Part shown: positions 17,296 through 24,091 of the stretch, in pieces
Numbering within the stretch: position 1 is the stretch's first letter
How the letters are laid out: every line of letters starts with the position of its first letter
Assembly (NCBI RefSeq): GCF_013004645.1
Contig: NZ_JABEME010000003.1
Location: 62,001 to 126,000 of the forward strand
Origin: Stenotrophomonas africana
GTDB lineage: Bacteria > Pseudomonadota > Gammaproteobacteria > Xanthomonadales > Xanthomonadaceae
Direction: 5' to 3'
Length of the DNA stretch: 64,000 nt
Translations under genes and position numbers: made by a program
Notes under the pieces: model-generated
Database searches by the model: none
The model's input: only the letters and a program-made list of their open reading frames with translations
What the model was told of the DNA's origin: nothing

Positions 17296-18246
17296 TCAGT
17301 ACCTCGCCTTGGCCAGAACCCACCCGGGGATGGGCTTGAGCCCTTTGACCAGGCCCAACATCGACATCGCGCGCAGTCCGTACCAGGTCAGGTCCACCTC
17401 CCACCAGCGGAATCCCTGGCGCACGGTGCCGGGGAAGAAATGATGGTTGTTGTGCCAGCCTTCGCCGAAGGTGAGCAGCGCCAGCCACAGATTGTTGCGG
17501 CTGTCGTCGCGGGTCTCGAAGCGGCGGCGACCGAAACGATGCGCCAGCGAGTTGATGGTGACGGTGGCATGGAACAGCACGATGGTGGAAATGAAGAAGC
17601 CCCAGACCAGCAACTGCGGTCCCGAGGTGTGCAGGCCAGGCGCCCAGCGCTCCAGGGCGGCGCCCAGTGCGTACAGCGCTGCGGCCAGCACGACCGGCAC
17701 CGCGGTATCGAAGCGGTCGAGCCAGCGCAGCTCGGGGAAGCGCGCCAGGTCGGGTACCCGCGACAGATCCGTGGCGAAGGCTTCTCGGGTCAGGAACCAG
17801 CCCATATGGCTGCGCCAGAAGCCGCCTTCGCGCGGCGAGTGCGGATCCAATGGCTGGTCGGCGTGACGATGGTGGTGGCGATGATGGGCAGCCCACCACA
17901 GCGGACCGCGCTGCACGCTGGAAGCGCCGATGACAGCGAACACGAACTGCACCGTTCGTGACGCCTGGAAGGTGCGGTGCGAGAAGTAGCGGTGATAGAA
18001 CGCGGTGATGGCGAACATGCGCACCGCATAAAGCGCCATGGCCACGGCGACCGCCGTCCACGACACACCTACCCAGATCACCGCGATGCACGCCAGGTGC
18101 ATCAATGCGAAGGGTACCGCGCGCAACCAGTCGATGCGGCCGGGCCGTTCACCGGTGGCCACTACGCCATTGCCGGTATCGAACCAGCTCTGGAGCGTAC
18201 GCAGCAGGCGCCAGCGTCGACGGGGGAGGGGCGCTACAGAGGCCAT
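17296..18246 (-). CDS. acyl-CoA/acyl-lipid desaturase
   Basis: A 316-residue di-iron membrane desaturase. Three histidine boxes are visible: HRYFSH (about 82), HHRHHH (about 119) and HNNHH (about 262), spaced among four hydrophobic segments as in delta-9 desaturases. It makes the cis double bond that a cyclopropane synthase could then modify. First gene of the eight-gene minus-strand operon ending with the lipocalin. A GCATCCA-N15-CGTACA promoter lies about 30 bases upstream, the same as that of the sigma-factor operon. Confidence 0.9.
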   Translation of the reverse strand: MASVAPLPRRRWRLLRTLQSWFDTGNGVVATGERPGRIDWLRAVPFALMHLACIAVIWVGVSWTAVAVAMALYAVRMFAITAFYHRYFSHRTFQASRTVQFVFAVIGASSVQRGPLWWAAHHRHHHRHADQPLDPHSPREGGFWRSHMGWFLTREAFATDLSRVPDLARFPELRWLDRFDTAVPVVLAAALYALGAALERWAPGLHTSGPQLLVWGFFISTIVLFHATVTINSLAHRFGRRRFETRDDSRNNLWLALLTFGEGWHNNHHFFPGTVRQGFRWWEVDLTWYGLRAMSMLGLVKGLKPIPGWVLAKARY

Positions 18247-18275
18247 GGCGGATCTCGGCGGGTGTCTTGGCTATC

Positions 18276-18303
18276 TGTACGCAGCAGAGCGTGCAGTGGA
18301 TGC
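18276..18303 (-). promoter_or_regulatory. ECF-sigma-type promoter of the lipid operon
   Basis: Read on the minus strand: GCATCCA (18303-18297), 15 bases, CGTACA (18281-18276). Both elements and the spacing are identical to the promoter in front of the sigma factor gene. Predicted start near 18269, about 23 bases before the desaturase ATG. Confidence 0.7.
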
Positions 18304-18327
18304 GACGCGACACGGAAAATTTAGCCT

Positions 18328-19104
18328 TCACCCGGGCGTCACGGTGCAGCGGTCAACCAAGGGCTGCGTCCATACCCGCTGCCAGTCGCTTGCCGGTCGC
18401 TCGGCAGCTGGCGAGCTGAAGCGCACCGTCACCGGCGGGTAGCTGCCGCGGGCATCACGCAGGTTGCTGGTGCCTCGGAACTCCAGCAATCGACGGTCGG
18501 CGTTGGCATAGACCAGTGACAGGCGGGGCGCGACGCCGCCGTACCAGGTGTCCAGACTGACGTCGATCGATTGGCCATCGATACCCTGCCAACGTACCGG
18601 ACCGATGCGCCGCACCTGCACCGGGAAATAGCGCTGCCGTCCCGGCACCAGGAAGGGCAGGCTGATGCGTTCGCCGCGCAGCAGCGCCGGCCAGTGCGCG
18701 CGCACCGCGGCGTCGAACCCTGCATCGATCACCGCGTCCGGCGGCAGTTCAAGCTGGCGACGCCGCAGCTCGCTGGCGGCATCCTCCTTCCAGGCAATCG
18801 ATACCGAGTCGCCAGTGGCATCGACTACAGCGGTCTGGCCGCTGCGGCGGTCTTCCAGCGAGTAACCCCGTGCCTGCGGGCGGGCACTGGCGGGCAGATG
18901 CTTGCGGGCGAAGGGCTGGCCATCCGGGCACTGGTACAGCACCCAGCGCTCGGCACCCTCCGTTGCCTCTCGCCGCCAGTGCACTTCACGGTAGAGGATG
19001 TCGCCCTGCGCGGAGGTAGCCACGCCCTCACTACGCAGCCAGGGGGCCGCCAGCGCGGCATGGGGCAGGCACAGCAGCAGCCAGGCAGTGCGCATGGTCT
19101 TCAT
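18328..19104 (-). CDS. exported protein of unknown function, divergent from the sigma factor
   Basis: A 258-residue protein with a Sec signal peptide (MKTMRTAWLLLCLPHAALAA). The mature part reads like a small lipoprotein-type beta domain: ILYREVHWRREATEGAERWVLYQCPDGQPFARKHL, a central aspartate-rich segment DAVIDAGFDAAVRAHWPALL, and C-terminal DTWYGGVAPRLSLVYANADRRLLEFRG. No named family is recognised. Its own promoter shares the GCATCCA-N15-CGTA architecture, in a back-to-back arrangement with that of the sigma gene. It is therefore probably part of the same stress regulon. Confidence 0.75.
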   Translation of the reverse strand: MKTMRTAWLLLCLPHAALAAPWLRSEGVATSAQGDILYREVHWRREATEGAERWVLYQCPDGQPFARKHLPASARPQARGYSLEDRRSGQTAVVDATGDSVSIAWKEDAASELRRRQLELPPDAVIDAGFDAAVRAHWPALLRGERISLPFLVPGRQRYFPVQVRRIGPVRWQGIDGQSIDVSLDTWYGGVAPRLSLVYANADRRLLEFRGTSNLRDARGSYPPVTVRFSSPAAERPASDWQRVWTQPLVDRCTVTPG

Positions 19105-19125
19105 CCGGAGGTGGAGGGCTCAGTT

Positions 19126-19153
19126 GATACGGCGGGGGCGGCTGGTTGGATGC
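19126..19153 (-). promoter_or_regulatory. ECF-sigma-type promoter of the exported-protein gene
   Basis: On the minus strand: GCATCCA (19153-19147), 15 bases, CGTATC (19131-19126). Its -35 element forms an 8-bp inverted repeat with the -35 of the divergent sigma promoter (TTGGATGC 19146-19153, GCATCCAA 19166-19173). Start near 19119, about 15 bases before the ATG. Confidence 0.65.
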
Positions 19154-19165
19154 GCAGTTCCGGCT

Positions 19166-19193
19166 GCATCCAATTGCTGCCCCCGCGCGTACA
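19166..19193 (+). promoter_or_regulatory. ECF-sigma-type promoter of the sigma/chrR operon
   Basis: GCATCCA (19166-19172), 15 bases, CGTACA (19188-19193). The predicted start near 19200 gives a leader of about 29 bases before ATG 19229. It implies autoregulation by the encoded sigma factor. Confidence 0.7.
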
Positions 19194-19228
19194 GAGGACA
19201 GACCTTCACCCGCCCGCCGCGAACGCCG

Positions 19229-19852
19229 ATGTACCCTGACGCCGCCAGCACTCTCCTCAACTTCGATACCGCACGCACCGTGTCCAGTTCCCAGCAGCCG
19301 AGCAGCGAGCCGACGAACTGGGCCGGAGACATGGACGGCGTAGCGCGCCTGCGCGACCGCGACTGTTTCATGCGGATCTACGACTACTTCATGCCGCGGT
19401 TGTGCGTGTACCTGCGCGGCCTGGGTGCGCCGGATGCGGTTGCCGAGGAACTGGCGCAGGAATGTCTGCTGCGCCTGTGGCTGCGAGCGGCCGACTACGA
19501 TGCGGCCCAGGGCGCGCTGAGTACGTGGCTGTACCGGATTGCGCGGAACCTGCATATCGATCGCATCCGTCGCGAGCGAAGCTGGATGCAGGTGCAGTCA
19601 GCGGTGGAGGACGCCGCCACACTGGACGTGATCGAGCGCAGCAGCGCAGAGCAGTTCGCAGACCAGGCACGGCTGCGCCAGCGCATCAACGAGCTGCCCG
19701 CAGTGCAGGCGCGGCTGGTGCGGATGTCCTATTTCGAAGCCAAGAGCCACAGCGAGATTGCCGAGGCGCTCGGCATGCCGTTGGGGACGGTGAAGTCACA
19801 CCTGCGGCGTGCGTTCCTGCAGCTGCAGGCCAAAGTGGGAGGTGCGCTGTGA
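19229..19852 (+). CDS. rpoE: ECF RNA polymerase sigma factor (RpoE of the RpoE-ChrR type)
   Basis: A 207-residue ECF sigma factor. Region 2 is FMRIYDYFMPRLCVYLRGLG...AEELAQECLLRLWLRAADYD with the core-binding helix, then STWLYRIARNLHIDRIRRER. Region 4 is VRMSYFEAKSHSEIAEALGMPLGTVKSHLRRAFLQLQ. Downstream overlap (GTGA) with a ChrR-type anti-sigma gene places it with the singlet-oxygen-responsive RpoE-ChrR group first characterised in Rhodobacter. ATG 19229 is favoured because the promoter ends just before it; the first 35 residues are not conserved-looking, so a start near 19331 remains possible. Confidence 0.85.
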   Translation: MYPDAASTLLNFDTARTVSSSQQPSSEPTNWAGDMDGVARLRDRDCFMRIYDYFMPRLCVYLRGLGAPDAVAEELAQECLLRLWLRAADYDAAQGALSTWLYRIARNLHIDRIRRERSWMQVQSAVEDAATLDVIERSSAEQFADQARLRQRINELPAVQARLVRMSYFEAKSHSEIAEALGMPLGTVKSHLRRAFLQLQAKVGGAL

Positions 19853-20523
19853 GCCCGCACCACCACCTGCACGAATCCACCCTCATGAGCTATGCCGCAG
19901 GCGCGCTGCCGGCGCCGTTGAGCATCGTGGCCGGTGCCCACCTGGAGCAGTGCCCGCATTGCCGTCAGCGACTGCGCGAGGCAGAGGCTATCGGCTCGGT
20001 GCTGCTGGAGCAGACACAGCCGCCTGCCGCCGACGCGCGGCGCGAAAAGTTGCGCGAGGCGATGCTGATGCAACTGGCCACGGAAGCGCCGATGACCATG
20101 GCTGGGGTCGTACGCCCCGTGTCGAAGGAGCGGCCTGAGGCCGATCCGGATCATCTGCCGGCCTCGCTGCATCCCTACTTCGGTGCGTCGCTCAGCGGAC
20201 TGCATTGGCGCTGGATGGCGCCGGGTGTGCATTGCATCCGTGCCGAGCAGATGCCCTCGCTGATCATGTTGAAGATCGCGCCGGGCAAGTGCCTTCCCAT
20301 GCACAGCCATGGCCGCAGCGAACTGACCCAGATTCTGCGGGGTTCATACAACGATGCGCTGGGGCTGTTCGCGCCGGGCGATGTTGCGGACCTGGATGAA
20401 GATGTGGAGCATCAACCGGTGACCGCGCCAGGGGTGCCGTGCATCTGCGTGTCGGCGCTGGATGCGCCGCTGGTGTTCAGTGGTTGGCTGGCACGGAAGG
20501 TGCAACGGTTTGTGAAGCTCTAG
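19849..20523 (+). CDS. chrR: ChrR-type zinc-binding anti-sigma factor with cupin domain
   Basis: A 224-residue cytoplasmic anti-sigma factor. The N-terminal zinc site shows H6, H31, C35 and C38 (HLEQCPHC), the same numbering as known for Rhodobacter ChrR. The C-terminal cupin retains metal ligands: H152 and H154 in LPMHSHGRSEL, E158, and H188 in DEDVEHQPV. In the known system singlet oxygen or organic peroxide triggers release of the sigma factor. The GTG start at 19849 overlaps the sigma stop codon; no later start would keep the zinc site. Confidence 0.9.
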   Translation: MSPHHHLHESTLMSYAAGALPAPLSIVAGAHLEQCPHCRQRLREAEAIGSVLLEQTQPPAADARREKLREAMLMQLATEAPMTMAGVVRPVSKERPEADPDHLPASLHPYFGASLSGLHWRWMAPGVHCIRAEQMPSLIMLKIAPGKCLPMHSHGRSELTQILRGSYNDALGLFAPGDVADLDEDVEHQPVTAPGVPCICVSALDAPLVFSGWLARKVQRFVKL

Positions 20524-20530
20524 GGCGGGT

Positions 20531-21229
20531 GTGACGATGGCCGGGACGGGTGCACTACGGATTCTGTTGACCGGCGCCGCCGGCCTGGTGGGGCAGGGCG
20601 TGGCGCTGGCCTGCCAGCGCTCGCCGGAGGTCGCCGGACTGACCGCGCTGGTGCGGCGCCCGGGCAGTCTGAGCGGGCCCGGCAGCGAACTGATCGTCCC
20701 GGACTTCCTGCGTATCGACGCACGGCCTTATGAACTGGCCGGGTTCGATGCCTGCTTCTACTGTGCTGGAGCACCGCCGGTCGGCACGGCCGAGGGCGAG
20801 TATCGGCGCGTGACCCTGGACACCACGCTGGCCGTGGCCCGCGCGTGGGCTGCCGTGAACCCGCAAGGCTGCTTCCTGTATGTATCAGGTGCCGGTGCGG
20901 ATCCCACGAGTCGATTGATGCCGCTGAGGGTGAAGGGCGAGACCGAGGTGGCATTGCAGGCCCTGCCGGTGCGTACCGTGATGCTGCGCCCGGGGGGCGT
21001 CAGGCCGGTCCCGGGCACTGGCACCCGTCATGCCCTGCTGAAGCCCCTGTACTGGGGCGGCGCGCCGTTGATGAAGCTGGCCGGCGCGATTTCGCCATCG
21101 TTGATGACCAGCAATCTGGCTCTCGGTCAGGCGATGATTGCGCTGGCCGGTAGAGAGCATCCGCCGGCAACGGTGGAGTGCGCGGACATCAACCGGATCG
21201 CGGCTGGCGTACCCGATCCGGGGGCCTGA
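20531..21229 (+). CDS. atypical short-chain dehydrogenase / NAD(P)-binding epimerase-like protein
   Basis: About 232 residues. The N-terminal Rossmann motif is ILLTGAAGLVGQGVALAC (about 9-26); later segments read FDACFYCAGAPPVGTAEGEYRRVTLDTT, LYVSGAGADPTSR and MLRPGGVRPVPGTG, the pattern of small atypical SDRs related to NmrA/oxidoreductase HTATIP2-like proteins. The substrate is unknown. It follows chrR by 7 bases, so it is probably the third gene of the sigma operon. GTG 20531 has AGGG upstream at good spacing; ATG 20537 is an alternative. Its stop nearly meets the stop of the opposite-strand hybrid kinase. Confidence 0.75.
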   Translation: MTMAGTGALRILLTGAAGLVGQGVALACQRSPEVAGLTALVRRPGSLSGPGSELIVPDFLRIDARPYELAGFDACFYCAGAPPVGTAEGEYRRVTLDTTLAVARAWAAVNPQGCFLYVSGAGADPTSRLMPLRVKGETEVALQALPVRTVMLRPGGVRPVPGTGTRHALLKPLYWGGAPLMKLAGAISPSLMTSNLALGQAMIALAGREHPPATVECADINRIAAGVPDPGA

Positions 21230-21231
21230 CC

Positions 21232-23631
21232 TCAGTGTGGCGCCGCCTCCAGCGCGGTGCGCACCGCGGTCGCCAGGTCACTGCGGGTAAACGGCTTCGG
21301 CAGCAGCGCAACCGCGCGTCCCTGGCTGCCCGCCTGGTCATGGTCACGTGGATAGCCCGAGGTGAACAGCACGGCAACTTCCGGCCAGCGTTCACGGACT
21401 TCACGCACCAGCTCCCAGCCCGACATGCCGGGCATCACCACGTCCGAGAACAACAGGTTCACCCTGGTATCGGGGCGTTCCAGCAGCCGCAGCGCGGAGG
21501 GGCCGTCGTGGGCTTCCAGCACGCGATAGCCGAGCAGCCGCAGCGAATCCACCGTGTGGGCGCGGACATCGTCGTTGTCCTCGGCCACCAGAATGGTTTC
21601 CTCTCGCGGTGAGTAACCCGCCAGACCGGTCTGCGGGGTGCGTGCTTCGCAAGGCAGGGCCAGCGGTGAGCGCGGAAACATCATGGTGATGCTGGTGCCA
21701 CCGCCTTCCACCGAATCGATCAGCACGTGGCCGCCGGACTGCTTGACGAACCCATGCACCATCGACAGACCCAGCCCGGTGCCGCGGCCGACCTGCTTGG
21801 TCGTGAAGAACGGTTCGAACACGCGGGCCAGGGTCGCCGCATCCATGCCGTGGCCGTTGTCCCGCACCCGCAACATCACGTACTCGCCCGGTGTTGCATC
21901 CGGGAACAGGGCGGCGTAGTCGTGATCGAGGTGGCTGTTGTCGACCTCGATCACCAGCCGGCCGCCATGCGGCATCGCATCGCGGGCATTGACCGCCAGG
22001 TTCAGCACGGAGGCCTCCAGCTGGCTGACGTCGATTTCCACGCACCAGATGTCCTCGGCGCTGCGGATCTCCAGCTGCACCAGCTCACCCAGTGCACGCT
22101 GCAGCATGTCGTGCATGTCCAGCAGGCGCTCGTGGAGGTTGGCGGCCTGGCTGTGCAGCGGCTGGCGACGGGCAAACGCCAGCAGGCGCTGGGTCAGGCT
22201 GGCGGCACGGCCGACACCCTTCAGTGCGTTGCCCAGCGCCCGGCTGACCATTGCTCCGGCTTCGCCTGCGCGCTCGTTGAGCAGCATGGCGTGCTCGACG
22301 TTGCCGGAGATGACCGTCAGGATGTTGTTGAAATCATGCGCGATGCCGCCGGTGAGCTGGCCGACCGCTTCGATCTTCTGTGACTGGCGCAGCGCGTGTT
22401 CGGCCTGCAGCCGCGCGGTGGTTTCCACCGCCTCGGAGACCAGGGCGGTGACCACGCCTTCGGTATCCAGCAGCGGGCGGAACGAGAAGTCGAAACTGCG
22501 CCGCCCGGTCGGAAGCTCCAGCTCCAGTGAATGCAGGGAACTCCGGCCCTGTACGGCTGCGGCGACGGCCTGATCGATCAGCGCGCTGATGCCATCGGTT
22601 GTGGCGAACCAGAGCGATTCGCCGAAGCGCATGCCAACAATGTCCTTCTTGTCTGCAAGCACCGCGGCCAGTGACGCGTCATTGGCATCAACCACGCGCC
22701 CGGACAGATCCAGCAGAACCTGATGCTGGAAGCTGGATTCGAAGATCGCCTGCAGGCGTCGCTTGCTGGAGCGCAACTCGGCAGTGCGCGCCTGCACCTG
22801 CTGCTCGAGCAGTTGGTTGTCTTCGCGCAGGGCCAGCTCGGCCTGCTTCAGCTGCGAGATGTCGCTGCCCAGGCAGATGTAGCCGACCACGCTGCCATCG
22901 GCCGCATGCTCAGGAACACAGTCCATCTGCACGAACCGTGACTCGCCGCTGCGATGGACCAGCTCGACCTGGAAGCTGGTGCGTTCTCCCTGCAGTACCC
23001 GTTCCAGGCTGGGCAGGGCGTGTTCGAAGGCCGAAATACCGCTGACATCCCGTGCCGCCCGACCCAGCAGTTCGGCCAGGCTGACGCCGTGCCAGTCCAG
23101 GAATGCCTTGTTGGCGAAGCGGTAGCGATGTGCCTTGTCGAGCTGGGCAATCAGCGCCGGAACCGCATCGGTCACCTGCTGCAGCTGTGCCTGGCTGTCG
23201 TTCAGCGCAACCTGGGCCCGCACAAGCTGGGTGCGTTCATGGGCCTCCTGCCGTGCACGACGGATCGCGTCGGGCAGCCGCTGCAGGCGCTGCTTGACAA
23301 CGTAGTCGCGCGCGCCGCGGGTCAACGCCTGCACGGCCAGCTCTTCGGTCAGCGTGCCGGAGACGAAGATGAAGGGGGTCTCCGGAACCCGCTCGCGTGC
23401 CAGCGCGAGGGCGGCATCGCCGTCGAATCCCGGCAGCACATGATCGGCCAGGATCACGTCGAACGGCCGGCTGTCGATGGCCTCGATGAAGGCGTTGCGG
23501 GTCCACAGGCGCTCAGCCTCGAAATCGAGGCCGGCACGCTGCAGCTGGGCGCTGATCAGCTCCGCATCAAGCGCGCTGTCCTCCAGCATGAGGATGCGCA
23601 GGCGCTCGCTGCGGCGCGATCCATCACGCAT
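21232..23631 (-). CDS. soluble hybrid histidine kinase (REC-PAS-PAS-HisKA-HATPase-REC)
   Basis: About 799 residues without a membrane segment. An N-terminal receiver (LEDSALDAEL, acceptor D near 62 in ILADHVLPG) is followed by two PAS domains separated by a coiled-coil (LALREDNQLLEQQVQARTAELR). A HisKA of the HDFNN class follows (LTGGIAHDFNNILTVI, about 415), then HATPase boxes NLAVNARDAM and GTGLGLSMV, then a C-terminal receiver with D in LLFSDVVMPGMSG. The MRDGSRRSERLRILM start at 23631 is preferred. It overlaps the small regulator upstream by eight bases, so it is part of the phytochrome operon. Confidence 0.85.
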   Translation of the reverse strand: MRDGSRRSERLRILMLEDSALDAELISAQLQRAGLDFEAERLWTRNAFIEAIDSRPFDVILADHVLPGFDGDAALALARERVPETPFIFVSGTLTEELAVQALTRGARDYVVKQRLQRLPDAIRRARQEAHERTQLVRAQVALNDSQAQLQQVTDAVPALIAQLDKAHRYRFANKAFLDWHGVSLAELLGRAARDVSGISAFEHALPSLERVLQGERTSFQVELVHRSGESRFVQMDCVPEHAADGSVVGYICLGSDISQLKQAELALREDNQLLEQQVQARTAELRSSKRRLQAIFESSFQHQVLLDLSGRVVDANDASLAAVLADKKDIVGMRFGESLWFATTDGISALIDQAVAAAVQGRSSLHSLELELPTGRRSFDFSFRPLLDTEGVVTALVSEAVETTARLQAEHALRQSQKIEAVGQLTGGIAHDFNNILTVISGNVEHAMLLNERAGEAGAMVSRALGNALKGVGRAASLTQRLLAFARRQPLHSQAANLHERLLDMHDMLQRALGELVQLEIRSAEDIWCVEIDVSQLEASVLNLAVNARDAMPHGGRLVIEVDNSHLDHDYAALFPDATPGEYVMLRVRDNGHGMDAATLARVFEPFFTTKQVGRGTGLGLSMVHGFVKQSGGHVLIDSVEGGGTSITMMFPRSPLALPCEARTPQTGLAGYSPREETILVAEDNDDVRAHTVDSLRLLGYRVLEAHDGPSALRLLERPDTRVNLLFSDVVMPGMSGWELVREVRERWPEVAVLFTSGYPRDHDQAGSQGRAVALLPKPFTRSDLATAVRTALEAAPH

Positions 23632-24091
23632 TGTGCTGCCCCGAGCCGTTGGGCCGATGCGGCGGTGGCTGGTTGGTGATGCCCCAGAACATGCCCAGCC
23701 CCTGGATGGCGTCGAAAAACTCCTTGAAGTCGACCGGCTTGACCACGAAGGCATTCACGCCCAGCTCGTAGCTGCGAACCAGGTCCTGCTCCTCGCGCGA
23801 GGAGGTCAGCATCACCACCGGGGTGCTGCTCAGCTGCCGGTCGCCACGCACCTGCTCCAGTACTTCAAGGCCATTGACCTTGGGCAGCTTCAGGTCCAGC
23901 AGCACCACCACCGGGCCGCCGTGCATGGCGCCGGCGAACTTGCCTTCGCAGCGCAGGTAATCCAGCGCCTCGGCGCCGTCGCGTACATGGATGACGTCGT
24001 TCAGCAACTGGCAGCGTGACAACGCGGCCAGCGTCAGCTCGGCATCCTTGGGGCTGTCCTCCACCAGGAGGATCGGCCGCAGGTCCCTCAT
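23624..24091 (-). CDS. single-domain response regulator of the phytochrome (Rcp1) type
   Basis: A 155-residue receiver-only protein. Acidic pair ED (about 11-12), acceptor aspartate in VVVLLDLKLPKVNG (about 67), conserved threonine/serine in MLTSSRE and lysine in FVVKPVDF are all present. The extended C-terminal FKEFFDAIQGLGMFWGI is typical of Rcp1-type regulators phosphorylated by bacteriophytochromes. Its gene starts in the last codons of bphP (ATGA overlap) and runs into the hybrid kinase gene. It probably relays the light signal between the two kinases; it cannot bind DNA itself. Confidence 0.9.
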   Translation of the reverse strand: MRDLRPILLVEDSPKDAELTLAALSRCQLLNDVIHVRDGAEALDYLRCEGKFAGAMHGGPVVVLLDLKLPKVNGLEVLEQVRGDRQLSSTPVVMLTSSREEQDLVRSYELGVNAFVVKPVDFKEFFDAIQGLGMFWGITNQPPPHRPNGSGQHNA

